This document shows positions 23,201 through 29,476 of a DNA stretch of 64,000 nt, piece after piece (positions within the stretch are counted from its first letter, which is position 1; every line of letters begins with the position of its first letter). Source of the stretch: Candidatus Nanoarchaeia archaeon (GTDB lineage: Archaea; Nanobdellota; Nanobdellia; Woesearchaeales; UBA525). Position numbers and translations under genes: made by a program. The DNA lies in contig JANQNB010000020.1 in NCBI GenBank assembly GCA_028279755.1, positions 1 to 64,000 of the forward strand. Direction: 5' to 3'. The notes under the pieces are model-generated. The model ran no database searches. It had not been told where the DNA came from and was given only the letters and a program-made list of their open reading frames with translations.

Positions 23201-24885
23201 CAGCTTCAGTCATGGGCGGCAGTTATTTCGTTGTGCAGCTCCCTGACGATTTCACCGCGCAGAACGGGCTCAGCTCCGGCGGAGCCGATCGCACTGTCGG
23301 CATCAGTGAGGTGACTGAAAACAGAAGCTTTTTCCTCGGCTCGTGGAGCAACTCAGGAGGCGGAACCTCGTATGCGAACACGCTGAACCGATTGTATTTC
23401 TCTGACAACACCACGCTTGGCATCGACAAATCGTCGACAAGCCAGACAAGCGATATCGAATGGTTCGTGTTGAACAGCGAGTATAATGTCTCGAGCGCGA
23501 TCGGCGCAGAAGAAGAATGGATCGCGCGGAACACCAGCCTGACAGGCGGTGATGGCACCTGGACCTGGCCGTGGAGCACGACAGGGCAGGAATTGGGCGA
23601 CTACACTGCAGTGAGCTTAGCAACTAAGGACGCGTTCCAGAACGGCGTCGGCTGGTTCAACTTCAACATCACGCCTGATGTCACGCCGCCGAACGTGACC
23701 TTATGGCTGCCGGTGGACTTCCACGAGCAAGGGGTGGGCCTGGTCGATTTCCAGTACCAGGTGAGCGACGCGAACCTCGACGAATGCGTCCTGTGGTTCG
23801 GCAAGGACGGCTCCTGGGACGCGAACGAGACCGATCCTGCGCCGGTGAACGACGCGAACAACACATTCGACGACATCTATTTCGGCATCGGCTTGTGGGA
23901 GTGGAACGTCCGGTGCAACGACACAGAAGGCAATTACGGGACCGCCTCGGCGAATTTCACTTTGAACGTGACTGGCCCGGATCTCGTGCCGACAGCGATC
24001 TTCTTCAACTACAGTGATCTGATCGAAGGCACGAACATCACGATCTTCGCGAACATCACGAACCAGGGCCTGAGCGCAACTGAAGGCGACTTCACAGTCC
24101 AGTTCTTCCTCGGGGATCCGGACGTGGATGGCGTGCAGATCAGCGGGAACATCACAGTCGGCGTTCTTGCCATCAATGAAAACGTGACTGTCAATGTCAC
24201 GTACATCCTGCAAGCAGGCGTGAACAATATCTATGTCGATCTCGATCGCAACCAGTCGATCAACGAAAGCGATGAGAGCAACAACAAGCTGAACAACACC
24301 TTAACTGTCGAACTCTATCAGTACTTCTACGGCAATGTCTCCTCAGGCGTGCGCCTGGACAACTCGAACAACGATTCTTTTGTCATCTTCGGCAACCAGT
24401 CGAACAAGGACGGGCATATCTTCATCGCTGATACTGACAGCTCATTCGATTTCACCAATCTCTATGCCCTGACGCGGAACGAACTCGAGAACCCGACAGC
24501 CAATGATTTCACAGATGCGGACGAGAACATGAACACAACGCCGTACAACGACAATGTCAAGCAGGTCTGGGGCGGCGGCACAGACACACCCTTGCAGACA
24601 CAGAACTTCAGCCTGAGCATCGGGAACATCACCTACGTGCCGATCGTGAACAGCTCCAACTCGAGCAAGTTCGTCACCGGCATCCTCTGGGATAGTGGCG
24701 ACGATAGCAGCAGCAACGACCAGTATGATACGACAGACAAGGAAGACCTGGTGTTCATCACGCGTGTGAACGCGTCGATGAGCGGGCAATGGGGCCTTGT
24801 CGATTATGAGATACGGCTGCCAGCCCTGTTGCGGGAATACACTGGCGGCACAGACCAGATCACGATCTACACAGAGGTGACATGA
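11245..24885 (+). CDS. Giant multidomain surface protein with LamG, beta-helix, Ig-like, DUF2341 and CARDB domains
   Basis: 4546 aa. GTG 11245 is preferred over GTG 11233 because AGGTGA sits 9 nt upstream and the signal peptide then begins 'MKASAGFVIFLLLFLLL'. By residue: LamG/concanavalin-like domain (about 353-576); NosD-like right-handed beta-helix with 'NNTITT' rungs (833-1132); two fibronectin-III-like repeats ('WIYWNWTNPGD', 1256-1436); Ig-like repeats; a 'VQR' repeat block (1956-2316); a jelly-roll-like segment with 'FADDFNTDSGEW' (2396-2546); more Ig-like repeats (2929-3319); DUF2341 ('WWNTGWALRKPIML', 3653-3752); a second VQR block (3762-4079); CARDB (4242-4356); and a terminal domain shared with the first gene of the window. 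It is densely glycosylatable and has no C-terminal anchor. LamG and beta-helix modules usually bind or process carbohydrates, so a glycan-binding adhesin is plausible but inferred. Confidence 0.93.
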   Translation: MKASAGFVIFLLLFLLLASGASAAPALIITAQDATVDKEILIDAVGSDDWSGYGIDITTPTATLKYLPPNGALEFPLSFYPSEPGEHTIELFTKSPKEIVATSSFTVAPNGGVRSEPRITRSFHLADSKGEQVEGRISLYRGRRKVYENHGLASSFQEGKYDVELQPQLKNFVSVRLENTTLNDTLELGLERLGKRFVINEKESTDAFAIDPTQLNFDSGLVTRVATGTELWKCKDWIFATQTCTGSWVKLMDLVPGQEYSFVISTLDPGFVETGQSDFDNGTYYRTYYNASGGFVQLNLTYSSGNFTSQIFNATDNATWDNISWTSNALGPLEDNQQGETQFARDNINMSENLLLYHMDEITTGGAPGGSDVEDTSGNSHHANESGSVTMAGGGRFSTGLGFDESDDYINATDFSYGPSFTLAFWFNPTDNAGSQWQYLYSHGTYSTTNSLNIALAEDSNFLDVIRTSLYDSSNQPGQSVLDLSNVSRVADGNWHHYALTVESSNITVYIDGVANTSTSTGGGSFNPATNVIIGGREDTDSQRFYGGDLDELAIWNRTLSTDEILSLYTRGATLLNLSVRSCNDGSCSGESWTEIPDVSPQNLSLDNNTYFQYLFVFDTNNQNYTPELYNVTVMYHLDLNYSEFNSTSPSTGVASADNVTSFGDGYTGIDGDYTDTFTNNQVYWGVYRDNTGGSDDNLTAYMNLTYNVSATGANPADFTKFVFNVTYCHADEGTTPLECQKNLKSGVHVQNVSVELYNYSSSSFVAIGTLNVSEAVETTNNYTVTSGLADFVSNDLITIRFPVNVTFSATNRDVAFMIDWALLTVTWSGTPCQTISTPGFYNLSGNLTATGTCFNIETENVTIDCKGHTINYSSAGTLGYAVNNTGGYDNVTVKNCVIVEGTATTNSKHGIYYDSNADNGTILNNTITTIGTSSTAIRYDSSIGVTIVNNTMTTSGDNGYGVSVFTTTGPNTVTGNNITTTGTNSGYGMWISNANNTAITDNTINTTGTGTGYGILLSTSADNNTITNNQITTSSNSARAIYLLSSSSSNTIRKNTITTTGSTACYGIQLSVADNNLIDNNTITTNACSAIFMDSASYFNILLNNNLSASSASEVDDSTGNTYINYLVYNNSYGQIRWVNETNNGFLKDMDVDGDIALGTNLFIGNNTAALNTSAFGAGRINSSANITFYNLDFISVTNVKRHENYTTSEAEILANGTNCQGTFCDLLLYAGGTLKFNVSGFSSFAGVDGGAPDTTPPASVTGLANQSAGIDWIYWNWTNPGDADFNSSIIYINGSWYANVTVNYYNATGLTPDTGYVITVHTKDHTGNVNDTDVNDSARTLVSSDTTPPGTVTGLANQSKSYTWIYWNWTNPGDGDFFQSIIYLNGTWQENTSNNFYNATGLSLDTTYTLTVHTKDTSNNVNDTDVNDTGRTLADTTNPTIAYATPTPDDDTNQSATSFVVNVTHSDLFPDTIRLYVNGVINQSQSYTGAYTNFSLSSVAEGTYTYYVWVNDTTNNTNQTATRTIRIDHTVPRVTLLSPANRTNHTTNNITFTYNVTDAWLDIPNCSLIIDGSINVTNTTITENTTISITANNLGEGTHTWSINCTDGAGNRNGTASRTLTIDTQGPNITLVFPHNKSGDGNGEVAFRFNVTDTTSDVTNCSLLFDGSVNTTVTSIVEGNTTSILHYDLLPQRYNWSIRCTDEHDNVETSPERFVDVILMTGFVGATTTNLSEVDTSAIENFTIDHPTLGRIIHYNEDINLSGGANLDSIITIQYNHIEIDTVAEPRLNKSASLWLFNLPYKYNPVLLRNNIICSGGICTFGSYANTNLTFNVTGFTSYASTDNSELTLWDDTDPEEGSQEKYEFDNVNFYANYSNRTSGDPITSVVCNISFDTNGWTNPVSMTYNATSKLHEYNRSFNVSGMLDWNVTCYGNSQGYENLTVLDTVAIRPLDYFVQRDYATIPTGQTSVTITAGSDYTAPSSTSNAFIRIVSTRLTGSGHDSGGGTQDPNEYMVSIENPENLLTSITFRRYSSTGSFNSRVYWEIIEYTGPPGGANEMQVRAQDEISHTGSTSMSGSSASGVVNDSDIVVFITGQRHNGAGSSDGDRGMFIANWTDGTDTPNFRRGDGTGTSALSYAVVEFTGYRWEVQRVNHTYTGTGVQSESITAVSDESKTFIHTQGLTTSGNLDELGQEVWLSANDTVSFYLRLGGVFSREGAAWIIENTQAVGTSLDLNTQRFSATRASGGGEPDEWFTSITQVQRLVTTSIMGESATSSGGGSSGPRGPFGLMVNTVDNVSLWRTDTGQNQYYRFEVVEWPSGPYNFPPSKPTDIECNGTTNCNLEVDEGVDLEGLGSEDYESDTITYYLEVSLGNETTSSDQESGEQQVVAQAGTTDVIFADDFNTDSGEWTYTGSCTRITGDTFCRDGNACIRCTGTSSAGEDGTAISTQDLSSYDYCIADFYYRARSLDNGAECGYHRYFDTLYHDILQICDPADDNAWHAANYNYTALGYSLEEESEVKYSLEASGGADYWYIDNSNLTCYNYQWIQTSSSWTTYADVASGSFADMNNITVTINVSVYDSSGSDAAGNQDPDLEVALYNGTAYESIGTLSATGTGNASVTTTDAGILAAWQTAANRDMRVRAVNMDYYNSTDIDEIRWNAVWTNLNGQAWQSIGSHTAGNSLYWNTSQLPEQECVDVRARAIDLAGSNLYSDYYEENGCINITHPTRITGKALNVTVINQTHRVMLKANVTDNQLVASVNVTLQYPNSTRVNLSLTQGPGQSWHLNFSDTNQTGVYSFTDFYTVDGEGNTANFTSSLTFTVTASPPGAFTLLTPANNTESNNLIPTMNWTQSSDEHFDNYTLLFDKDPNFGSPDYSYNTFQVDNTSYTLDFGLDANSVYYWRVIAYDVFGSRTNSTIDLIYITDTIPPNVSMEKPDDGFSTNNPAVVFNFSMIETNTVANCTLYHNATGSFGPNVTNSSITKGQTNHITVTFPDAEFSWGVICHDLAGNVEINFTNNNRTVIVDLIPPTIQLIAPPNNTYENTTNNVDFTVNTSDIRGNVSSCVLIIDDVVEQTETDITDGVPFNFTDFVLNGQHNWSVNCTDTNGNTYATDRYNLTVNVTDEDPPFITLNYPENDAFVDSSTILFNYTVEDATGVENCSLYIDGVLNQTNTSINNFVANYFTVTGLAETGHNWTVECYDNSTELNLGTTSTYNFTVDLTDPTVSLNAPPDNEFVQGSTIPFNYTPTDLNLHTCVLYGNFTGSWSDDILNTSLTSGQPNTLTKTVSDGTYLWNVYCNDSAGRSTFAVANWTVKVDTTPPQYDNITVVPASPATYSPSAVYQFNITWTDNFALDVVNFENNFSGTLQNESLSDAGASVYNYSIIGLDAGTYVYKWYANDTNDNKNETTQYSYVVNKAASEVNLVLNSTDDNFTIDEDSTANMTVTMVTPTSGFVELYLDSVLIQNGTAPITNITLFSQPGLYNVTAVYPATANYLASTETHWLTVDDTTSPNITLIYPDADASVGSNDVTLQFNVSDNVNISNCSIYINDTLNQTNTSVDQSQTQFFDVYFPDGNYSWEIRCYDTGGNLAQSESRNFTVLQTDTITVSVGVNPASVERGTSGDITTNTTDVFGANLDTNVTTDIIKGNATAPWWNTGWALRKPIMLSQDAGTQRSEIVTVNVSGINLSSCANELRIVRHQDGVLTNLPRTILDGDDSTWCQVKFVAVIGASASNETLHHAYYNNSGAFNPGDGLGTGGFRVQHGTIASQTGVTLTDNIITVDQSKSFILFTAATGTQSAPDQNQYTPGFSSDTVVRFDRYDGATASNLTYAVVESDALSVQRGTETFGSTEDHANVTITEVSLGNSFIIVNGRTISGTSSQNNFGFFRAYFLNSTTIRIERNTSGSSETTAAWQVVSWTGASVRNGTFSASGTTTNQDFASVDTSRSFVIWSRMMNGDDSLNTNSWRADLFNATRVVFTRQTSSPASVMGGSYFVVQLPDDFTAQNGLSSGGADRTVGISEVTENRSFFLGSWSNSGGGTSYANTLNRLYFSDNTTLGIDKSSTSQTSDIEWFVLNSEYNVSSAIGAEEEWIARNTSLTGGDGTWTWPWSTTGQELGDYTAVSLATKDAFQNGVGWFNFNITPDVTPPNVTLWLPVDFHEQGVGLVDFQYQVSDANLDECVLWFGKDGSWDANETDPAPVNDANNTFDDIYFGIGLWEWNVRCNDTEGNYGTASANFTLNVTGPDLVPTAIFFNYSDLIEGTNITIFANITNQGLSATEGDFTVQFFLGDPDVDGVQISGNITVGVLAINENVTVNVTYILQAGVNNIYVDLDRNQSINESDESNNKLNNTLTVELYQYFYGNVSSGVRLDNSNNDSFVIFGNQSNKDGHIFIADTDSSFDFTNLYALTRNELENPTANDFTDADENMNTTPYNDNVKQVWGGGTDTPLQTQNFSLSIGNITYVPIVNSSNSSKFVTGILWDSGDDSSSNDQYDTTDKEDLVFITRVNASMSGQWGLVDYEIRLPALLREYTGGTDQITIYTEVT

Positions 24886-24899
24886 CTATCGTCGTAATG

Positions 24900-24936
24900 T
24901 TTATAAATCAGCACGGCTCGATGCCAAGCGAGAGGT
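24900..24936 (+). promoter_or_regulatory. Promoter and ribosome site of the coiled-coil gene
   Basis: TTTATAAAT at 24900-24908 is a TATA box immediately after the giant gene's stop, so the next gene is transcribed on its own. GAGGTG at 24931-24936 lies 6 nt before GTG 24943 and decides that start over ATG 24958. Confidence 0.6.
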
Positions 24937-24942
24937 GGGTGT

Positions 24943-25980
24943 TTGGTCTTTAAGACTATGGCTGAGAATGTGAAGAGCTTCTTCCAGAAAGAGGAGGAGC
25001 TCGAGCAGCAGCCGGAAAAGGCGCCGGATGCGGCGATGGAGCTGTATGAGAAGCCGATCGATAAGGCGCATGCGATCGTGCCGCACCACTTGCCCAAGAA
25101 AAAAACGCCTGCCACGCCTGCTGTGAAACCGAAGCTGCCTTTCTCCTCAGCTGAAATGCGTGAAAAGCTCGCGAATGCTAGTCTTGAGAACACGCCAAGC
25201 GCGCCATCCACAGCGCAGCCCGCGAGCTCGGCGCCTGCGATCTCTGAAGAGGAGATGTCCTCGCAGATCGCAGAGTTCGAGCAGGCGATGACAGAGATTC
25301 CCGGGCATGAACAGGATACGGCTGAAGAAAGTGCTGTGGCTTCTGCAAGCGTTCCAGCAACTCAGAAGGATACTCCCGGGCATTTCGACGCTGTTGCCAA
25401 AGAGCTGAAAAAGAAGGGCTATGACCAGGGCGCGCTTGTCGATGCTGTGGCACGCATGAAAGAGCATCATGCCCAACGGGCAGCAGCAGTGCAGCACCAG
25501 GCAAAGGCTGCGAAACTCGAGCAGGGCTTGTCGCAGAAGCTTGCCGAGCTGCAGGGCCTGGAGCAGGAATGGGCGCGGAAGCACGACGAGATCGCGGCTG
25601 CGCAGCACCGCATGCAGGAGCTGGAGAGCTCGATCGCGTCGAAGACTGATGAACTCAAAGGGGTTGTCGGCACGATGCGCGACCATGTCCAGCAGATCCC
25701 TGTTCCGCAGGCGGCGCCTTCACCCGAACCTTCACCCTCGCGGCCTGATCCTGACTCGTTCGTCCTGGCGAACGGCATGGCCATCCACACGCTCGCAGCG
25801 CTCCGTGAAGCCTTGCTCAGCATGGATGACGGGCTGTTCCACACGCACGTGACGCCAGAACGCAATGATTTTGCCACCTGGATCGAGATGGTGTTCAAAG
25901 ATGAAGCCTTGGCAAGCCGGGCAGTGCACGCGCGGAACAAATTTGACCTGGCCCGGGTCCTGGAAGCGGCTGGGCATTGA
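24943..25980 (+). CDS. Cytosolic coiled-coil protein with a conserved NDFAxWI C-terminal domain
   Basis: 345 aa with no signal peptide or TM segment. An acidic N-terminus (FFQKEEELEQQPEK) leads into a Pro/Ala-rich linker, a helical segment with 'AKELKKKGYDQGALVDAV' (about 147-165) and a strong coiled coil (about 170-255, 'QKLAELQGLEQEWARKHDE'). After a Pro-rich hinge ('PQAAPSPEPSPSRPDP') comes a compact C-terminal domain, 'FVLANGMAIHTLAALREALL' followed by 'HVTPERNDFATWIEMVF'. I recall this C-terminal motif from archaeal hypothetical proteins, where it ends helical proteins, but know no function. Its own promoter separates it from the giant gene. It could be a scaffold near the membrane; that is a guess. 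Confidence 0.88.
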   Translation: MVFKTMAENVKSFFQKEEELEQQPEKAPDAAMELYEKPIDKAHAIVPHHLPKKKTPATPAVKPKLPFSSAEMREKLANASLENTPSAPSTAQPASSAPAISEEEMSSQIAEFEQAMTEIPGHEQDTAEESAVASASVPATQKDTPGHFDAVAKELKKKGYDQGALVDAVARMKEHHAQRAAAVQHQAKAAKLEQGLSQKLAELQGLEQEWARKHDEIAAAQHRMQELESSIASKTDELKGVVGTMRDHVQQIPVPQAAPSPEPSPSRPDPDSFVLANGMAIHTLAALREALLSMDDGLFHTHVTPERNDFATWIEMVFKDEALASRAVHARNKFDLARVLEAAGH

Positions 25981-26299
25981 TTTCCCGCCTTTTTTCTCAT
26001 TTCATCCTACTCTTTTCTGAGTAGACCTGCTCGTACAGCGCTTGTATTGCTTGTTTTCTCCTTATAGAGACTTTATATATCAATAAGACCAAAAGATTTA
26101 TATATAAGTATACATAATTGTATACCCAGATACATCGGCTATCGTCGATGGATCGTTGCGACAAAGGTGGAAGCTAACCTGGCAATGCTGCACGGCACGG
26201 CTGGGGCGGCTTCTTGGTACGGGAGAGAAGGCCCAACGGCAGCAGCCGTCTTCTTTTCCAGAATAAAAAATTCGAGACCAATAAAGCAGGTGATGAACA
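25981..26299 (+). promoter_or_regulatory. Long 5' region: two TATA boxes, palindrome, leader motif, hairpin
   Basis: No gene is visible in these 319 bases. TATA-like elements lie at 26071-26080 and 26097-26108. The second abuts the palindrome GTATACA-TAAT-TGTATAC (26108-26125), a likely operator. GTTGCGACAAAGGTG (26155-26169) is identical to the sequence just before the ArsR-like regulator at 32588, but here no regulator follows. A short hairpin ACGGC-AGCA-GCCGT (26236-26249) followed by a T-rich run could attenuate transcription. AGGTGAT sits 5 nt before ATG 26300. Confidence 0.6.
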
Positions 26300-27070
26300 A
26301 TGAAGTCCCTCCGTAGCCAGATAGTTATTCTCGCAGCCCTTGCAGCGATGCTCCTCGGAGCAATTGCAGTGATCGGTGAAGGCGAACCGACAGCGCCACT
26401 CCACTTCACACGCGGGGCGAGTAGCACGTTCAACTGGAGCAACTTCGCGAACGTGCAGACAGACGCGATGGCAGGAAACATCACCTGGCTCACAATGACA
26501 GGTATTTCTCAGACCCGTACGTGGCAAGGGTTCTGGGGAAACGTCTCAGGTTGGATCACCTTGGACGATGCGAACAACTACACGTTCTACAACTGGTCGG
26601 CCGCAGAGCCGCGTGGTTACGTGTACGCGACGCTCGTCAGCCACGGCGACCCGACGTGGACGGAAGTTCAGTGCTTCAACGAAGCCAACAACGCCACGAA
26701 CTTCCATACGTTTTACAACATAACGCAGGACGCGTATGACAACGTGACCGAGACGTACAACAGGACGGATCATCCGCCGTGGTACATCGCGAACAATACG
26801 CGCAACAACTGCCCAACCACCTACATATGGCGGGACGACAACTATCAGCAGTCGGACTTCGTGAACGCCCTGTTCTGGGACAACACGGGAGGCAACGACG
26901 GATGGGTCTTCGGAACCATGCTGGAGAACAAGGACCTCAGTAACAAGACTGACATCAGCTGTTACAACGGCGCCTTGTGTGACTTCCAGCTGCTGGTAGC
27001 AGAAGACGGCCAAGGAACCGAAGCGAATACAGTGACACCCTATTTCATCTGGGTGGACATCACATCGTAG
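26300..27070 (+). CDS. Secreted paralogue A of the island protein family
   Basis: 256 aa with signal peptide 'MKSLRSQIVILAALAAMLLG'. The family core is 'TWQGFWGNVSGWITLDD' then 'FYNWSAAEPRGYVYA', with a central pair of Cys, and it ends 'CDFQLLVAEDGQG...TPYFIWVDI'. Together with the genes at 33188 and 35304 it forms the subgroup with 'W.G(Y/F)(Y/W)G(N/D)(V/I)SG' and 'DF.LLV(A/G)E'. The protein is beta-rich and heavily supplied with sequons, ending abruptly in a beta-strand without a TM anchor. It heads an operon with the B-type gene and a TM-anchored protein. I do not recognise the family. It could be a filament or S-layer-like subunit, but nothing in the sequence proves assembly. Confidence 0.85.
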   Translation: MKSLRSQIVILAALAAMLLGAIAVIGEGEPTAPLHFTRGASSTFNWSNFANVQTDAMAGNITWLTMTGISQTRTWQGFWGNVSGWITLDDANNYTFYNWSAAEPRGYVYATLVSHGDPTWTEVQCFNEANNATNFHTFYNITQDAYDNVTETYNRTDHPPWYIANNTRNNCPTTYIWRDDNYQQSDFVNALFWDNTGGNDGWVFGTMLENKDLSNKTDISCYNGALCDFQLLVAEDGQGTEANTVTPYFIWVDITS

Positions 27071-27125
27071 GCGCATAAACACCTTTTCAGCCTTTTTTTC
27101 CGGCTGAGGTAACAATGGTGGAACA

Positions 27126-27878
27126 ATGGCAGCGAAGAAGCAGACACTCAGGGCATCGGGAATGCTCGGCATGGTATTCCTCTTGCTCGGACTTCTCTAC
27201 CTCTTTCCACCCGCCGCGGCGCTACCCAGCGGCGCGACCGTCACCTTCAACGAGACAGAAACAGTCGGGACCGGCATCGCCGGCAACCGAAGCGATGCCC
27301 GCGGCACCATCACGACATTGGTGCTCAACGGTGTCCAGCAGAACCAGCAATGGAAAGCGTATGTCGGAAACGTAACAGGTGTGCTCACATTGGACGACGC
27401 AAGCGGCAACACAATCTATGACTGGGCCTTGGTCAATGTCACGATCACAGGCGAGGTCTACGCAGCCAGGAACGGCAGCACCCAGTTCGCAGGCGTGCAG
27501 TGTGCCCAAGGCTCGACGATCGCGGCAGAGGAATCCTTCAACAACATGACGACCGGCAGCGCAGACAGCATCAACAACACCTTCAACTACACCGAGCACA
27601 CGACCTTCCAGACAGCGGGCACACCATTGAGCAATTGCCCCTGCACCTACATGTACATCAACGACTCGAAGCAGAACGTGACCAATGCGAGCAGCGACTT
27701 CCAGGAGATCCTGATAGAGGACAACGCAGCCAATTTCATCTATGTGGCGCTCATCGAGGACGACCTGGCAGGCTTCAACGTGAACAGGAACTTTGACTTC
27801 CAGATGATCGTGGCAGAGAGCGCCATCAAGGCTTCCCCAACGACCTATTACTTTTTCCTGGAGATCGGAACAGGATGA
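27126..27878 (+). CDS. Secreted paralogue B of the island protein family
   Basis: 250 aa with an N-terminal hydrophobic signal ('GMVFLLLGLLYLFPPAAA'). It belongs to the second subgroup with the genes at 31699 and 36106: 'WKAYVGNVTGVLTLDD', 'TIYDW', 'GEVYAAR', 'FQEILIEDN', and an ending 'FDFQMIVAES...TYYFFLEI'. Two conserved Cys flank the central region ('VQCAQ' and 'NCPCTYMY'), probably a disulfide outside the cell. GAGGT (27106-27110) and GGTGGA precede the ATG. Its stop overlaps the next start as ATGA, so this gene and the TM protein at 27875 are coupled. Function unknown. Confidence 0.86.
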   Translation: MAAKKQTLRASGMLGMVFLLLGLLYLFPPAAALPSGATVTFNETETVGTGIAGNRSDARGTITTLVLNGVQQNQQWKAYVGNVTGVLTLDDASGNTIYDWALVNVTITGEVYAARNGSTQFAGVQCAQGSTIAAEESFNNMTTGSADSINNTFNYTEHTTFQTAGTPLSNCPCTYMYINDSKQNVTNASSDFQEILIEDNAANFIYVALIEDDLAGFNVNRNFDFQMIVAESAIKASPTTYYFFLEIGTG

Positions 27879-28822
27879 GACGAACGACGAATGACGGACG
27901 GAGACGCACCTGGCTGATTGCAGCCATGGTGATCTTTGCAGCAGTGCTGATCGGCAATGCTTTCCTCAGCTACAGCTATAGCATCGGTCCGAACTATCGC
28001 AACGTGTCGACTGACACCTTCGTCAACATCACGAACTCTCTCCCTGAAGTGCTCACCGTCACGATAACCGATCCTATCACACTCAATGCAGGCACCACCC
28101 TGAACATCACCTGCAACGCGACAGTCAGGGACTACAACGGCGGCGACACGATCGTCAACGTGACAGCCACGTTCTACGACAACAACTCAGTCGGCCCGAC
28201 CTCGCCTGACGACAACAACGACCACTACACCAACCTCAACTGCACGAACGTGAGCGTGAACGGCTTCTACGCAAACTTCAGCTGCAACTTCACGATCTGG
28301 TACTACGCCAACAACGGTTCGAACTGGGTCTGCAACGTCACGGCAACAGACAGCTACGTGTTCAACGCGAGCGTCGGCAGCCAGGGATGGAACGACAACT
28401 CGACCACTATCAATGCCTTGCTAGCGCTGAATGTGACGCGCCTGATCGACTACGGCGACATGTCAGTCGGTGATACCTCAGGGCCGGAAGAGGCGAACAT
28501 CACCAACTTCGGCAACACGGATATCAACGTGAGCGTCAAGGGCTACGGCGCTGCTGAGAACGACGGCCTCTCGTTCGACTGCGACGTCGGCAATATCTCA
28601 GTCGACAGCCAGCGATACAGCCTGAACCAGACAGGGGACTTCACAACACAGTATACGCAATTGCAGAGCAGCTTCAACATGATCCAGAACCTCACCTTGG
28701 TGCAGGAGACAGTCGACGGCACCCAGATCCAGAACAGCACGTACTGGCGACTGTACGTGCCACCCAACCCATTCGGCGAATGCAACGGAACCGTCGTGTT
28801 CCAGGCGGAGTTGGCATCATAG
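27875..28822 (+). CDS. TM-anchored beta-sandwich surface protein G1
   Basis: 315 aa. A basic N-terminus (MRRTTNDGRRR) and one hydrophobic helix (about 14-32) are followed by 'SYSIGPNYRNVSTDTFVNIT', a beta domain with 'LNITCNATVRDYNGGD', and a second domain opening 'LLALNVTRLIDYGDMSVGDT', whose 'NFGNTDINVSVKGYG' pattern is typical of archaeal extracellular beta-sandwich modules. The basic end and lack of a small-residue cleavage site suggest an N-in, C-out anchor. It is the last gene of the 26300 operon, and a strong terminator follows. Its counterpart at 36861 holds the same place in the second block. It may tether the A/B proteins to the membrane (inference). Confidence 0.86.
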   Translation: MRRTTNDGRRRTWLIAAMVIFAAVLIGNAFLSYSYSIGPNYRNVSTDTFVNITNSLPEVLTVTITDPITLNAGTTLNITCNATVRDYNGGDTIVNVTATFYDNNSVGPTSPDDNNDHYTNLNCTNVSVNGFYANFSCNFTIWYYANNGSNWVCNVTATDSYVFNASVGSQGWNDNSTTINALLALNVTRLIDYGDMSVGDTSGPEEANITNFGNTDINVSVKGYGAAENDGLSFDCDVGNISVDSQRYSLNQTGDFTTQYTQLQSSFNMIQNLTLVQETVDGTQIQNSTYWRLYVPPNPFGECNGTVVFQAELAS

Positions 28823-28857
28823 ATCACGCTTAGCTACCACCTTTGTTACCACCGAAT

Positions 28858-28915
28858 CGCTTCCCCCCGGAAGCGAACGTGCAACCCGGGGCTTCGGCCC
28901 CGGGTTTTTTCTTTT
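28858..28915 (+). terminator. Double hairpin with UUCG tetraloop and T-tract
   Basis: A 7-bp hairpin CGCTTCC-CCCC-GGAAGCG (28858-28875) is followed by a perfect 10-bp stem AACCCGGGGC/GCCCCGGGTT with a TTCG loop (28883-28906) and then T-rich sequence to 28915. It has the shape of a bacterial intrinsic terminator and closes the 26300-28822 operon. Confidence 0.75.
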
Positions 28916-28956
28916 CATTCGTGACCTTTATTAACAGTAAGGCTGTTCTTGCGGCA

Positions 28957-29436
28957 ATGTACTGCTTCATCGGCAAGCCTGACTGCGGCAAGAGCACGCT
29001 GCTGGCATCCTTGACTGACGACCACAAGGACGTCATGCCATACATCCAAAAGAAGCTCGATACCGATGGTCGCCTCAGCGAACAGGCACGCCTGCAGGGC
29101 TACACAGCATTCTTCGACGAGCTACGCGAAACTGACCCTGACTTTGTCGAATTCGGCACCAGCATCCCCGAATTCGTGATCCGCGAGCTTGCAGAGCTGG
29201 AACGCGTCCCGTTCGTCTTCCTCTGCGTGCTTGACAACGACGAATGCCTGCGGCGCGCTGAGCAACGCCAACGCGACTTCCACCCTGAAGAGCTGAAGAA
29301 GCGGCTCGCCCACGATTTTCCTGATGTGCACATCAAGGAGCTCATGAAGTATGGCATCCAGTTTCACATTCTCGACATGGATCGCGCTGTGGAGGAAATC
29401 GCAGACGAAGTCAAGGATGTGATTGATAAAGTATAG
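28957..29436 (+). CDS. Small P-loop nucleoside/nucleotide kinase-like protein
   Basis: 159 aa. The N-terminus 'MYCFIGKPDCGKSTLL' contains a Walker A motif (G6-K-P-D-C-G-K-S13). The rest suits the NMP-kinase or adenylate-kinase-like group: a beta-strand 'PFVFLCVLDNDECLRRAEQR' like the segment before the lid, an Arg-rich lid-like helix, and 'KRLAHDFPDVHIKELMKYGI' ending in 'FHILDMD'. ATG 28957 is preferred over the longer frame because TATA-like CTTTATTAAC (28926-28935) lies about 25 nt upstream (leaderless) and because the Walker A strand then starts at residue 1. Substrate unknown. It is not obviously linked to the surface-protein genes around it. Confidence 0.8.
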   Translation: MYCFIGKPDCGKSTLLASLTDDHKDVMPYIQKKLDTDGRLSEQARLQGYTAFFDELRETDPDFVEFGTSIPEFVIRELAELERVPFVFLCVLDNDECLRRAEQRQRDFHPEELKKRLAHDFPDVHIKELMKYGIQFHILDMDRAVEEIADEVKDVIDKV

Positions 29437-29476
29437 CCTCGTAAAGTATTAATAGTCCTCTTTCTCAGTGTGCTGG

